Positions 46,412 to 55,303 of a DNA stretch of 64,000 bases are shown one piece after another. Position numbers and translations under genes: made by a program. Within the stretch, counting starts at the first letter, position 1. The number at the start of each line of letters is the position of its first letter. The stretch is from Streptomyces sp. NBC_00102 (GTDB lineage: Bacteria > Actinomycetota > Actinomycetes > Streptomycetales > Streptomycetaceae): NCBI RefSeq assembly GCF_026343115.1, contig NZ_JAPEMC010000001.1:2542001-2606000 (forward strand), given 5' to 3'. The notes below the pieces were generated by a model, which had not been told where the DNA came from, ran no database searches, and saw nothing but the letters and a program-made list of their open reading frames with translations.

Positions 46412-47272
46412 ATGAGCATCGTCGTCACCGGAGCCACCGGACAGCTCGGACGCCTGGTCGTGGAGCAGCTGCTCGACACCGTCCCGGCCGACGGGATCGC
46501 CGCGGTCGTACGCGACGAGGCGAAGGCCGCCCCGCTCGCCGCGCTCGGTGTCGAGCTGCGGGTCGCCGACTACGACCGGCCCGAGACGCTCAAGACGGTC
46601 TTCCACGCCGGCGACCGGGTGCTGCTGATCTCCGGCAGCGAGGTCGGCAAGCGCGTGGCGCAGCACACCGCGGTGATCGACGCGGCGAAGGAGGCGGGGG
46701 TCGCGCAGCTGGCGTACACCGGCGTGCTGGGCGGACCCGCGGCCGACTTCCTGCTGGCCGACGAGCACAAGGCGACCGAGCAGCTGATCCTGGACTCAGG
46801 TCTTCCGTACACCTTCCTGCGCAACGGCTGGTACACCGAGAACTACACCGCCAACCTCGCGCCGGTCCTGGCGCACGGCGCGGTGGTGGGCAACGCGGGC
46901 GAGGGCCGTATCGCCCTGGCGTCCCGGGCCGACTTCGCCGCCGCCGCTGCCGCCGTACTGACCGGCGAGGGCCACCTGAACGCCGCGTACGAGCTGAGCG
47001 GGGACACCGCCTGGTCGCTGGCGGAGTACGCGGCCGAGGTCTCCCGGGCCACCGGCAAGGAGATCACCTACAACGAGGTGCCGGCGGCCGTGCACCAGGA
47101 GATCCTGGTCGGCGCCGGGCTGCCCGCGGGCTTCGCGGAGATCCTGGTCGACGTGGACGAGGCGATCGGGCGCGGCCTGCTCGCCGGCACCAGCGGCGAC
47201 CTGGCCCGGCTCATCGGCCGCCCCACCACCCCGCTCGCCGTGACGCTCGCCGAAGCCGTCGCCGCGGCCTGA
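46412..47272 (+). CDS. QorB-like NAD(P)H:quinone reductase (NmrA-type atypical SDR)
   Basis: 286 aa from ATG 46412 with AAGGAG upstream. MSIVVTGATGQLGRLVVEQL contains the GATGQLG cofactor loop; VRDEAKAAPLAALGVELRVADYD follows, and YTGVLGGPAADFLLADEHK and PYTFLRNGWYTENY match QorB/YtfG. Probably reduces quinones or related electrophiles with NADPH. Divergent from HxlR, which should control it. Confidence 0.92.
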   Translation: MSIVVTGATGQLGRLVVEQLLDTVPADGIAAVVRDEAKAAPLAALGVELRVADYDRPETLKTVFHAGDRVLLISGSEVGKRVAQHTAVIDAAKEAGVAQLAYTGVLGGPAADFLLADEHKATEQLILDSGLPYTFLRNGWYTENYTANLAPVLAHGAVVGNAGEGRIALASRADFAAAAAAVLTGEGHLNAAYELSGDTAWSLAEYAAEVSRATGKEITYNEVPAAVHQEILVGAGLPAGFAEILVDVDEAIGRGLLAGTSGDLARLIGRPTTPLAVTLAEAVAAA

Positions 47273-47321
47273 CGCACCCCCGCGTACGGGCCGCGTGCGG
47301 GGCGCGTAAGCGGCTCGCACG

Positions 47322-47385
47322 TCCGGAAGGTGCCCGCGTCATGACCGTCGCGGTGATACGGCAATGACGCGGGCCCTCTTCCGGA
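47322..47385 (+). terminator. Long interrupted hairpin between the quinone reductase and rarD
   Basis: Inner perfect arms 47332-47342 and 47364-47374 (GCCCGCGTCAT/ATGACGCGGGC), extended by TCCGGAAG/CTTCCGGA pairing to 47322-47385 with small mismatches. 50 bp after the reductase stop, without a U-tract. Confidence 0.65.
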
Positions 47386-47437
47386 GCTACCTTCATGGCG
47401 TCGGCGACCGCGCCGGCACCTGCGTGAAGGAGGCCCC

Positions 47438-48451
47438 GTGGAGGGGAAGGACGAGCAGCGGGCAGGGCTGCTCCACGGAATCGGCGCGTACGGGATGTGG
47501 GGTCTCGTCCCCCTCTTCTGGCCGCTGCTGAAGCCGTCCGGGGCGGCCGAGATCCTGGCCCACCGGATGGTCTGGTCGCTGGCCGTGGTCGGCGTCGCCC
47601 TGTTCGTACTGAAGCGCTGGGCGTGGATCGGCGAGCTGGTCCGCCAGCCGCACAAGCTCGCCCTGATCACCGTCGCCGCGGCCGTGATCACGGTCAACTG
47701 GGGCCTGTACATCTGGGCCGTGAACAGCGGACACGTGGTCGAGGCGTCCCTCGGCTACTTCATCAACCCGCTCGTCACCATAGCCATGGGCGTGCTGCTC
47801 CTCGGCGAACGCCTGCGGCCCGCCCAGTGGATCGCGGTGGCGACCGGACTGGCCGCCGTGCTCGTTCTCGCCATCGGGTACGGCCGCCCGCCATGGATCT
47901 CGCTGGCACTGGCCTTCTCGTTCGCGACGTACGGCCTGGCGAAGAAGAAGGTCAACATGGGCGGCCTGGAGTCGCTGGCCGCCGAGACCGCGATCCTCTT
48001 CGTGCCCGCCCTCGGCTTCCTGATCTGGCTCGGCGCGCGCGGAGAGACCACCTTCACCGCCGGCGGGGGCGCCGGACACGGACTGCTGCTCGCGTCGACC
48101 GGCCTGGTGACGGCGATCCCGCTGATCGCCTTCGGGGCGGCGGCGATCCGGGTGCCGCTGTCGACGCTGGGCCTCCTGCAGTACCTGGCGCCGGTCTTCC
48201 AGTTCGCCCTGGGGGTGGCGTACTTCCACGAGGAGATGCCGCCGGAGCGCTGGGCCGGGTTCGCGCTGGTGTGGGTGGCGCTGACACTGCTGACCTGGGA
48301 CGCGCTGCGCACGGCGCGCAACGGCCGGGCGGAGGCGCTCCGGCTCGCCGCCTCGGCTGCCTCGGCCGGGGCGGCCGGGGCGGCGGTTCCGCCGGCCACC
48401 GCGATCGGTACGAGCATCACGGCCGCCACCGGGACCCCCTCCGAAAATTAG
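47438..48451 (+). CDS. rarD: RarD-type EamA-family transporter
   Basis: 337 aa from GTG 47438, AGGAGG six bases upstream. Ten membrane segments in two EamA halves; the N-terminal GIGAYGMWGLVPLFWPLLK and EILAHRMVWSL are typical of RarD, with NWGLYIWAVNSGHVVEASLGYFI later. Homologues were first noted for chloramphenicol sensitivity; the substrate is unknown. The C terminus has an extra Ala-rich tail of about 35 residues. Confidence 0.9.
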   Translation: MEGKDEQRAGLLHGIGAYGMWGLVPLFWPLLKPSGAAEILAHRMVWSLAVVGVALFVLKRWAWIGELVRQPHKLALITVAAAVITVNWGLYIWAVNSGHVVEASLGYFINPLVTIAMGVLLLGERLRPAQWIAVATGLAAVLVLAIGYGRPPWISLALAFSFATYGLAKKKVNMGGLESLAAETAILFVPALGFLIWLGARGETTFTAGGGAGHGLLLASTGLVTAIPLIAFGAAAIRVPLSTLGLLQYLAPVFQFALGVAYFHEEMPPERWAGFALVWVALTLLTWDALRTARNGRAEALRLAASAASAGAAGAAVPPATAIGTSITAATGTPSEN

Positions 48452-48521
48452 TTACCCGGTTGCATTATTTCCTTGGTTGCGTTTCCCTTGGGTGTCCCGT
48501 ATCCCTGCCCGAGGAGCAGCC

Positions 48522-50126
48522 ATGACCACCGACGTACTGATCGTGGGCGCCGGCCCCACCGGCCTGACCCTGGCGTGCGACCTCGCGCGCCGGGGCGTCG
48601 GCGTACGGATCATCGACAAGTCCGCCGCCCCTCCGCGCAGCTCACGGGCGAAGGGGCCGAACCTGCGGTCGTTGGAGGTACTGGCGAGCCTCGGAGTGGC
48701 CGAGGAGGTGCTGGCGTCCGGGTCGCTGCCGCTGCCCATGCGCAAGTACCGCGACCACGTTCCGGTCGCCGACTTCGACCCGTACGCCGACCCCGCCCCG
48801 CTCCCCGCCACCGCCTTCGACTGGCCCCGGCTGATCGCCCAGTGGCGGCTGGAGGAGATCCTCCGCGACCGGCTGGCGAAGGACGGCGTGCAGGTCGAGC
48901 TGGGCACCGAGCTGACCGGCCTCGACCAGCACGCCACGGGCGCGACCGCGACCCTGGCCGACGGCGGGACGGTCACCGCCCGGTACGTGGTGGGCTGCGA
49001 CGGGGCGCACAGCCCGGTGCGCAAGCTGCTCGGCATTCCCTTCACCGGCGAGACACAGGCCGACCAGGTGATGGTCTGCGGCGACGTCGAGATCGACGAG
49101 GACGCGCTCGACCGGGGCATCTGGCACCAGTGGTTCGACACCACCGGGGCCGTGATGCTCTGCCCGATCCCCGGCACCCGGGCGGGCTGGTGGTTCCAGG
49201 CGGGACCCGAGCGGGACGCGGCGGGGGTGCCGCAGCCGCCGACCGAGGAGGGCTTCCGCCGCCTCCTCACCCGGCACACCGGGCTCCCCGGCGAGGTGCT
49301 CCGCCGCGCGACCCTGCTCTCCACCTACCGCGTGAACGTCCGCATGGCCGACCGCTTCCGGGAGGGCCGGGTACTGCTCGCCGGGGACTCGGCGCACGTC
49401 CACTCGATCGCGGGCGGGATGGGCATGAACACCGGCATCCAGGACGCCTTCAATCTCGGCTGGAAGCTCGCCCACGTGCTGACCGGCCTCGCGGCCCCGG
49501 CCCTGCTCGACACGTACGAGGAGGAGCGGCTGCCCGTCGCCGCCTGGACCCTGGACTTCACCTCGGAGCGGCTCGCGGAGACGATGGCCGCGATCCGCCG
49601 CCCCGGCGGCGGGCTGGACTCGGCAACCGCCCGGGAGGCGAGCGGGCTGTCCACCGGCTACCGGTGGAGTTCGCTCGCCGCCGGAGCCCCGGAAGCCGGG
49701 CCCCGCGCCGGGGACCGGGCGCCGGACGCACCGTGCCGGTCGGCGGCGACCGGGGCGCCGGTCCGGCTGCACCACCTCTTCGCCGAGCCGCACCCGGTCC
49801 TCCTCGGCTTCGGCCCGGAGAGCGAGCCGGTCCTCCGCGAGGCGGCGGAGACCTACGGCGACGCCGTCCGCGTCCACCGGGTGTACGGCCCGGACGAGGT
49901 GCCGGACGAGGTGCCGGACGAGGCCCCGGGCGCCGGCCCGGCCGGTGTGGTCGACCACGAGGGCCGTGCCCGCGCCGCGTACGAGTCCGGCGGCACCGGC
50001 ACCGTGGTGGTGGTCCGTCCCGACCACCACCTCGGGCTCGTCGCCCCGGCGGCGGAGCCGGCCCGGGTGCTGGGGTACCTGGCGCTGCTCTGCGGCGGGG
50101 CGGAGGCGGCCGCACCCCGGGGGTGA
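48522..50126 (+). CDS. FAD-dependent aromatic monooxygenase (PheA/TfdB type)
   Basis: 534 aa from ATG 48522 with GAGGAG upstream. FAD motifs: DVLIVGAGPTGLTLACDLAR (GxGxxG), VVGCDGAHSPVRKLLGI (DG motif) and GRVLLAGDSAHVHSIAGGMG (GD motif), then NTGIQDAFNLGWKLA. A thioredoxin-like C-terminal domain follows from about residue 390. Hydroxylates an aromatic substrate with NAD(P)H and O2; relatives inactivate rifampicin or modify polyketides, and the substrate cannot be told. Not in a visible pathway cluster. The 70 bp upstream are AT-richer and probably hold its promoter. Confidence 0.88.
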   Translation: MTTDVLIVGAGPTGLTLACDLARRGVGVRIIDKSAAPPRSSRAKGPNLRSLEVLASLGVAEEVLASGSLPLPMRKYRDHVPVADFDPYADPAPLPATAFDWPRLIAQWRLEEILRDRLAKDGVQVELGTELTGLDQHATGATATLADGGTVTARYVVGCDGAHSPVRKLLGIPFTGETQADQVMVCGDVEIDEDALDRGIWHQWFDTTGAVMLCPIPGTRAGWWFQAGPERDAAGVPQPPTEEGFRRLLTRHTGLPGEVLRRATLLSTYRVNVRMADRFREGRVLLAGDSAHVHSIAGGMGMNTGIQDAFNLGWKLAHVLTGLAAPALLDTYEEERLPVAAWTLDFTSERLAETMAAIRRPGGGLDSATAREASGLSTGYRWSSLAAGAPEAGPRAGDRAPDAPCRSAATGAPVRLHHLFAEPHPVLLGFGPESEPVLREAAETYGDAVRVHRVYGPDEVPDEVPDEAPGAGPAGVVDHEGRARAAYESGGTGTVVVVRPDHHLGLVAPAAEPARVLGYLALLCGGAEAAAPRG

Positions 50127-50667
50127 CGGGGCGCGACGGAGGCGGGCGCGGTCCCGCCCCCCTGGGCCGCCTCACTCCGCCGTTCCGCCGCCCCAGCCCC
50201 GCTCGGCCGCCTCACACCGCAGTCCCGCTGGGCCGAACGGGCGTCGAAGGATCGTTTCGGCAAACCCTCACCGGTTCGCCCCCGTCCCCTCCCGGGCAGA
50301 CCAAGGGCACCCCCCTCCTCGGCGGTTCCGCCGAAATCCCCCTCGGCCCCGGCCCCACCGACGCACCGCTTCCCCCGCGGCGCGCGTGCGGTATCCCCTC
50401 CCGCACGGACCCCTCCCGCACGCGCGCCCCTCGGGCCGCCCTGCCCGCGTCTCGTACGGGCGTCCGACCGGTACCGCGCACAGGAGGCGGGGATTCCGGT
50501 CCGCCCCGGTACGCGCTTCCCCCACGGCGCGTACCGGGGCCATTCACCCGAGATCACCGCTTTCCGCCGCCCCCGCTGCCCGTCCACCCCGCCGCGGCGG
50601 CGGGAAGCTGACCGTCGCCCCAGGTCAGAGCCGTCCGGCGAAAAGCCGATCTCCCTACGCTGGAACC
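50127..50667. other. 540-bp C-rich intergenic region with one 14-bp hairpin
   Basis: No frame here has a ribosome binding site and plausible protein together. It contains a perfect inverted repeat (50503-50516 and 50527-50540, 10-nt loop) that could end the monooxygenase transcript, and TACGCT six bases before the next ATG. Pyrimidine-rich plus strand (many CCCC runs). Nothing else recognised. Confidence 0.6.
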
Positions 50668-51495
50668 ATGCATTCGTCACCCGCGCCCGCGTACACCCGG
50701 GTCGCGCACACCCTCGTCGCCACGGACCTGGACGGCACCCTGCTGCTGCCCGACGACTCCGTGAGCCCCCGCACGCACGCCGCCCTCCGGCGCGCGGCCT
50801 CGGCCGGCGCCCGGCACATGATCGTCACCGGCCGGGCGGTGCCGGGCATACGCGCCCTCCTCGCGGAGCTGGACTACCGCGGCCCGGTCGTCTGCGGGCA
50901 GGGCACCCAGGTGTACGACGCCGACTCGGCCCGGATGCTCCACTCGGTCCCCCTGGACCGGGAGCTGGCCGACATGGCGCTGGGCAAGATCGAGGCGGAG
51001 GCGGGCCCGGTCTTCGCCGCCGTCGACCAGGACGGCCCGGCGGGTCTGACCCTGATCGAGCCCGGCTACCGGATGCCGCACCCGACACTCCCCGCCCAGC
51101 GGGTCGGGCGCCGTGACGACCTCTGGGCGGAACCCGTCATCAAGGTGATGGTGCGCCACCCGGAGCTGACCGACGACGAGCTCGCCGCTCTCGGCCGTGC
51201 CGCCGTCGGCGATCTGGCGACGGTCACCATGGCCGGCCCCGGCACGGTCGAACTCGCCCCCTACGGCGTGCACAAGGGCACCGGACTCGCGGTGGCGGCG
51301 GAGCTCCTGGACCTGGACCCGGCGGACGCCATCGCCTTCGGCGACATGCCCAACGACCTGCCCATGTTCGGACTGGTCGGGCACGGGGTGGCGATGGGCA
51401 ACGCCCATGCCGAGCTGAAGGCCGCCGCCGACGAGGTCACCCTGGCGCACACCGAGGACGGCATAGCGGTGGTACTGGAGCGCCTCTTCGACTGA
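50668..51495 (+). CDS. Cof-type HAD-superfamily phosphatase
   Basis: 275 aa from ATG 50668. HAD motifs: VATDLDGTLLLPDDSV (D20, D22), IVTGRAVPG, VIKVMVRHP, HKGTGLAVAAELL and AFGDMPNDLPMFGL (motif IV). The C2B cap in the middle places it with the Cof/YbiV group that hydrolyse sugar phosphates or related metabolites. No ribosome binding site; TACGCT six bases upstream suggests a leaderless mRNA. Convergent with the TetR gene. Confidence 0.9.
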   Translation: MHSSPAPAYTRVAHTLVATDLDGTLLLPDDSVSPRTHAALRRAASAGARHMIVTGRAVPGIRALLAELDYRGPVVCGQGTQVYDADSARMLHSVPLDRELADMALGKIEAEAGPVFAAVDQDGPAGLTLIEPGYRMPHPTLPAQRVGRRDDLWAEPVIKVMVRHPELTDDELAALGRAAVGDLATVTMAGPGTVELAPYGVHKGTGLAVAAELLDLDPADAIAFGDMPNDLPMFGLVGHGVAMGNAHAELKAAADEVTLAHTEDGIAVVLERLFD

Positions 51496-51619
51496 ACGCC
51501 CCGCCCGGAGAGGCCACTTCGACCGAAGCCCCTCGGAGTGCGCGGCGTCGGGGTGGCCCACCGGACGGCCCCGGCGGCCCGGGTGCCAAGCATCGGGCGA
51601 GGCCCCGCGCAACCCGCCC

Positions 51620-52258
51620 TCAGGCGAGGCCCGCGCCCACCTCGACGCCCGCCCCCTCGCCCGCCTCGACGCCTGCCACCGCGCCCGGACCCCGCAGCAC
51701 CACGGCGACCAGCGCGGCGATCGTCGCCTCGTCCTGGGGCGGCTTGCGCAGGACGTGGCGGTAGTAGACCGGGCCGTAGAGCAGCTCCACCATCAGCCGC
51801 GGATCGGCGTCCGCCGGGATCTGGCCGCGCTCCTGGGCCCGGGCGAGCAGGGCGACCGCCAGATCGACCCGCGGGTCGACGACCCGCTCGGCGAGGTCCC
51901 GCGCGAGGTCCGCGTCGTGGTGGAGCTCGGAGAGTATGCCCGCGTACGCCGGTCCGTACGGGGGTGTGCCGAGAAGCCGTACCGCCAGTCCGATGTGTCG
52001 TCGCAGATCGGCCTCGATGTCACCGGTGTCGGCGAACGGGGCCGCGTCGGACAGGACGTCGGTGAAGATCTCCATGAGGATGCCGCTCTTCGCCGGCCAC
52101 CACCGGTAGATCGTCTTCTTGCTGACACCGGCCCGGGCGGCGATGGCCTCCACCGTCACCCGCCCGTAGCCCCTCTCGGTGCAGAGCTCCAGCGCCGCCG
52201 CCAGGATCGCGCGTCGGGACCGTTCGCTGCGTCGCACAGAACTCGGCAATCCGCTCAT
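51620..52258 (-). CDS. TetR/AcrR-family regulator
   Basis: 212 aa from ATG 52258 (MSGLPSSVRRSERSRRAIL). The helix-turn-helix is RVTVEAIAARAGVSKKTIYRWW followed by PAKSGILMEIF; the C-terminal domain is the type seen next to many efflux genes, ending in a Gly/Val/Glu repeat (GVEAGEGAGVEVGAGLA). No obvious target gene is adjacent. TATGCT lies six bases upstream of the start. The gap to 52506 holds no gene. Confidence 0.87.
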   Translation of the reverse strand: MSGLPSSVRRSERSRRAILAAALELCTERGYGRVTVEAIAARAGVSKKTIYRWWPAKSGILMEIFTDVLSDAAPFADTGDIEADLRRHIGLAVRLLGTPPYGPAYAGILSELHHDADLARDLAERVVDPRVDLAVALLARAQERGQIPADADPRLMVELLYGPVYYRHVLRKPPQDEATIAALVAVVLRGPGAVAGVEAGEGAGVEVGAGLA

Positions 52259-52506
52259 TCCGTGAGCATAGGACGCTCCTGGCCACTCCTTGTTGACAGG
52301 TCGTCGCCAAAAGTCGAACATGAGCGAGGCGGAAACGGAACGTACCGTGTCGACTCCGCTGTTCGCACCGTTCGTGCCGTTCGTGCCGCGACGAGCCGAT
52401 CGGGGGACGGCTCGGCCGGCCGACGGTACGGACGGCCCGGAGCCGATCGGCCCGGCCCCGTCGGGACACCCGGCCGACCGGCTCCTGACACCGTCTGGAG
52501 CGTGTC

Positions 52507-53814
52507 CTAACTGTCGGCGTTCGCCGCCCGCACGAGGGCGTCCCGGGTCACCGCGCCGACGTAGACCTTGCCCTGATCGGTGATGAGTGCGTTCACCAGG
52601 CGCGTGCTGAAGACCGTGCCGGAGCCGAACTTCCCCGTGGCCTTGTCGCCGAAGGCGTCCAGCAGCGAAGAGCTCTCCTTCGCCGACGTCAGTCCCTCAC
52701 CGCCGGGCACCTCGGCCCGCAGGATCGTGGTCCAGCCCTCCCCCAGCGTCTTCGTGTTCCCGGCGCTCCCTCCGGCGTCGGTGCCGTCGGTGCCGTCCGG
52801 TTCACCGAGGCCGCCCAGATCGCCGAGCCCGCCGGGCAGCAGGTCCGCGAGCGGTCCGCCGTCCTTGCCGGCCGCCTCCTGGCCCGCGGCGTCCTCGGCC
52901 TCGGTCACCTTGGCGCCCTTGGGCGGGGTGAAGTCGAAGGTCGAGGCGGCGGGCTTGCCGAAGTCCACCTGGGTGAAGCCGACGTTGACGGCGGCCTTCC
53001 CGCCGGAGCTGGGGCTCAGGGTGAACCGCAGCGGCACGCCGTTGTCCGCGTCCACCGCGATCCGTACGGAACCGACGGTGGAGCCGGACTGCTTCGGCTC
53101 GACGAGCAGCTGGTACGCGTCGCGCCCGGCCACCCGCACGGTGCCGTCGACGGTGACCGACGTGGTGTCGCCGACCGCCTTCAGCGCCTCCTCGGCGAAC
53201 TGCCGGGGCGTGCCCTCCGCGGCGTCCCCGCGACCGGTGTCCTCACCGCCGGTGTGCTCATGGCCCAAGGTGCCGGTCTTCGCGTGGAAGACCTCGTCGG
53301 ACCCGCTGTCGTAGGCCCAGACCTGGTCCGCGTCGTGGATGAGGCTGTACTCGGAGGAGTTGCCGAGGATCGTCAGCCGCTGCTTGTCGGGGCCGTCGGC
53401 AGCGACCTTCAGGGTGTGGGTGCCCGAGGCCAGTTCGGTCAGCCGGTCCTCCGGTGCGGCGCTGCTCCCGGAGGCTCCCGTGCCCTGGGCGAGGGAGCCG
53501 GCGAGGCCACCGAGCGAGGGGATGCCGAGGTCGGTGGTGATCTTCACCGTGCCGGAGAGCCGCTGGGTGTCCGAGGCGGCGATCTTCTCGACGAGTTGCT
53601 GCGCGGTGATCTTCGGCAGGTCCGGGTCGCCGCTGTCGGCGAGGGCGGGGACGAGTCCGATGGTGGCGGCGGCGATTCCCGCCACCGCGACGGGGACGAC
53701 GGTGCGTGATGCCTTGCGGCGGATCCGGTCGGCGCGCGTGGTCCCGGCGCCGGGGTGGCCGTCGGGGTCGCCGACGGCCTCGCCGAGGGTGTCCGCGCTG
53801 TCGATGGGTGCCAT
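52507..53814 (-). CDS. Membrane-anchored LolA/RseB-like protein
   Basis: 435 aa from ATG 53814 with GGAGG ten bases upstream. About 36 cytoplasmic residues, then one membrane segment (TVVPVAVAGIAAATIGLVPA), then an extracytoplasmic domain. DLPKITAQQLVEKIAASDTQRLSGTVKI and VEPKQSGSTVGSVRIAVDADNGVPLRF match the LolA-like fold of RseB-type proteins. A Gly/Asp-rich insert (GGLGDLGGLGEPDGTDGTDA) breaks the C-terminal part. In other bacteria RseB senses lipoproteins in the sigma-E pathway; here no sigma factor is adjacent, so the function is open. Confidence 0.8.
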   Translation of the reverse strand: MAPIDSADTLGEAVGDPDGHPGAGTTRADRIRRKASRTVVPVAVAGIAAATIGLVPALADSGDPDLPKITAQQLVEKIAASDTQRLSGTVKITTDLGIPSLGGLAGSLAQGTGASGSSAAPEDRLTELASGTHTLKVAADGPDKQRLTILGNSSEYSLIHDADQVWAYDSGSDEVFHAKTGTLGHEHTGGEDTGRGDAAEGTPRQFAEEALKAVGDTTSVTVDGTVRVAGRDAYQLLVEPKQSGSTVGSVRIAVDADNGVPLRFTLSPSSGGKAAVNVGFTQVDFGKPAASTFDFTPPKGAKVTEAEDAAGQEAAGKDGGPLADLLPGGLGDLGGLGEPDGTDGTDAGGSAGNTKTLGEGWTTILRAEVPGGEGLTSAKESSSLLDAFGDKATGKFGSGTVFSTRLVNALITDQGKVYVGAVTRDALVRAANADS

Positions 53815-54073
53815 GTGTGTGCCCTACCTCCGTGGTCGGCGGCTTCCGTCATTGCGGTCGCGTTCGTCCACTCCCTGCCGCGCTTTCTCACCCGATGGAG
53901 TCAGGAGGAGTGGTTGTTCTCCATCTGACCTCATCGGGGGAACTCACGCGTCAGCCCGCGGAATCAACTCCGCGTACGGCTCGGGTATGACGTCACTCCA
54001 CCGGAGGTACGCCAACCCCTACGGGTCGGCCGGAGACCGCCAGGTCCGGGGGCGGGGCGCGCCGGACGGGCCG

Positions 54074-55084
54074 TCAGCCCGCCCGGTGCACCACGAGGTC
54101 GCACAGTTCGGCGAGCGCCGACTTGGCGTAGCAGTCGGGCAGCGGGTTGAGGGCCGCCCTGGCCTCCTCGGCGTACCGGATGGTGTCGCGGCGGGCCTGC
54201 TCCAGCGCCGGGTGGACGCGCAGCCGGCGCAGCGCCTCGGCGAGGCGGGCGTCGTCGGCGAGGTCGCCGTCGAGCAGCTCCACCAGCTCCAGGTCGTCCG
54301 GCTTGCCGTCCGCGGCGGCCTGGGCGCGGAGCAGCAGGACGGGCAGGGTGGCGATGCCCTCGCGCAGGTCGGTGCCGGGGGTCTTGCCGGACTCGTGGGA
54401 GTCGGAGGCGATGTCGAGGACGTCGTCGGCGAGCTGGAAGGCGACGCCGAGCCGTTCGCCGTACTGGGTGAGGACGTCGACGGTCCGTTCGTCGGCGCCG
54501 GACATGAGGGCGCCGAACCGTCCGGAGACGGCCATCAGGGAGCCGGTCTTGCCGCTGAGGACGTCCATGTAGTGGTCGACCGGGTCGCGGCCCTCCCGCG
54601 GGCCGACCGTCTCCAGGATCTGTCCGGTGACCAGCCGCTCGAAGGCTTCGGCCTGGATGCGGACGGCCTCCGGACCGAGGTCGGAGAGGATGTGCGAGGC
54701 GCGGGCGAAGAGGAAGTCGCCGGTGAGCAGGGCGACGGAGTTGCCCCAGCGGGAGTTGGCGCTGTCCACGCCCCGGCGGACCTCGGCCTCGTCCATCACG
54801 TCGTCGTGGTACAGCGTCGCGAGGTGGGTCAGTTCGACCACGACGGCGGAGGGCACGACACCGGGGGCGTCGGAGTCGCCGAACTGGGACGCCAGCATCA
54901 CCAGCAGGGGCCGGAACCGTTTGCCTCCGGCCCGGACCAGGTGCTGCGCGGCCTCCGTGATGAAGGGGACGTCGCTCTTGGTGGCCTCGAGAAGCCCGGC
55001 CTCGACAGCGGCCAGGCCGGTCTGGACCTCGGCCTCAAGAGCCTGGTCCCGCACGCGCAGCCCGAACGGCCCGACGACGGTCAC
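54074..55084 (-). CDS. Long-chain polyprenyl diphosphate synthase
   Basis: 336 aa from GTG 55084, AGGAGA upstream. Head-to-tail prenyltransferase: GGKRFRPLLVML, first Asp-rich motif LYHDDVMDEA (residues 94-98), second motif FQLADDVLDIA near 218. The residues before the first motif (HLATLYHDD) fit long-chain (C35-C50) makers. Probably builds the menaquinone side chain, which suits its place near the respiratory nuo genes; chain length is inferred. Confidence 0.92.
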   Translation of the reverse strand: MTVVGPFGLRVRDQALEAEVQTGLAAVEAGLLEATKSDVPFITEAAQHLVRAGGKRFRPLLVMLASQFGDSDAPGVVPSAVVVELTHLATLYHDDVMDEAEVRRGVDSANSRWGNSVALLTGDFLFARASHILSDLGPEAVRIQAEAFERLVTGQILETVGPREGRDPVDHYMDVLSGKTGSLMAVSGRFGALMSGADERTVDVLTQYGERLGVAFQLADDVLDIASDSHESGKTPGTDLREGIATLPVLLLRAQAAADGKPDDLELVELLDGDLADDARLAEALRRLRVHPALEQARRDTIRYAEEARAALNPLPDCYAKSALAELCDLVVHRAG

Positions 55085-55303
55085 GAGAGGGTCTCCTGTC
55101 TGCTGACGATCACACGAATGTCGATCTGTCGGCTGTCTTCACTCATGCCAGCGTATCCGGTCCCCTTTGGATCACCGTGGGCGGCTTCCCGCCACCGCCG
55201 GTATGTTCGGGATCGGCTCATACGATCACGAGTTGCCGTTTTGTCGCACCGTACAAAGACCGCCGGTCGCCCGGGCCTCCGGCCCCGTCCACCGAGGTAC
55301 GCC

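Noticed and set aside
48522..50126. FAD monooxygenase as part of an antibiotic biosynthetic cluster
   Set aside because: Neighbours (rarD, HAD phosphatase, TetR) show no PKS, NRPS or tailoring genes; a lone monooxygenase is not enough.
50212..50547. Small minus-strand frame in the 540-bp gap after the monooxygenase
   Set aside because: Arg/Gly/Pro-rich composition without a ribosome binding site or recognisable motif; contains a hairpin arm pair. Looks like non-coding sequence.
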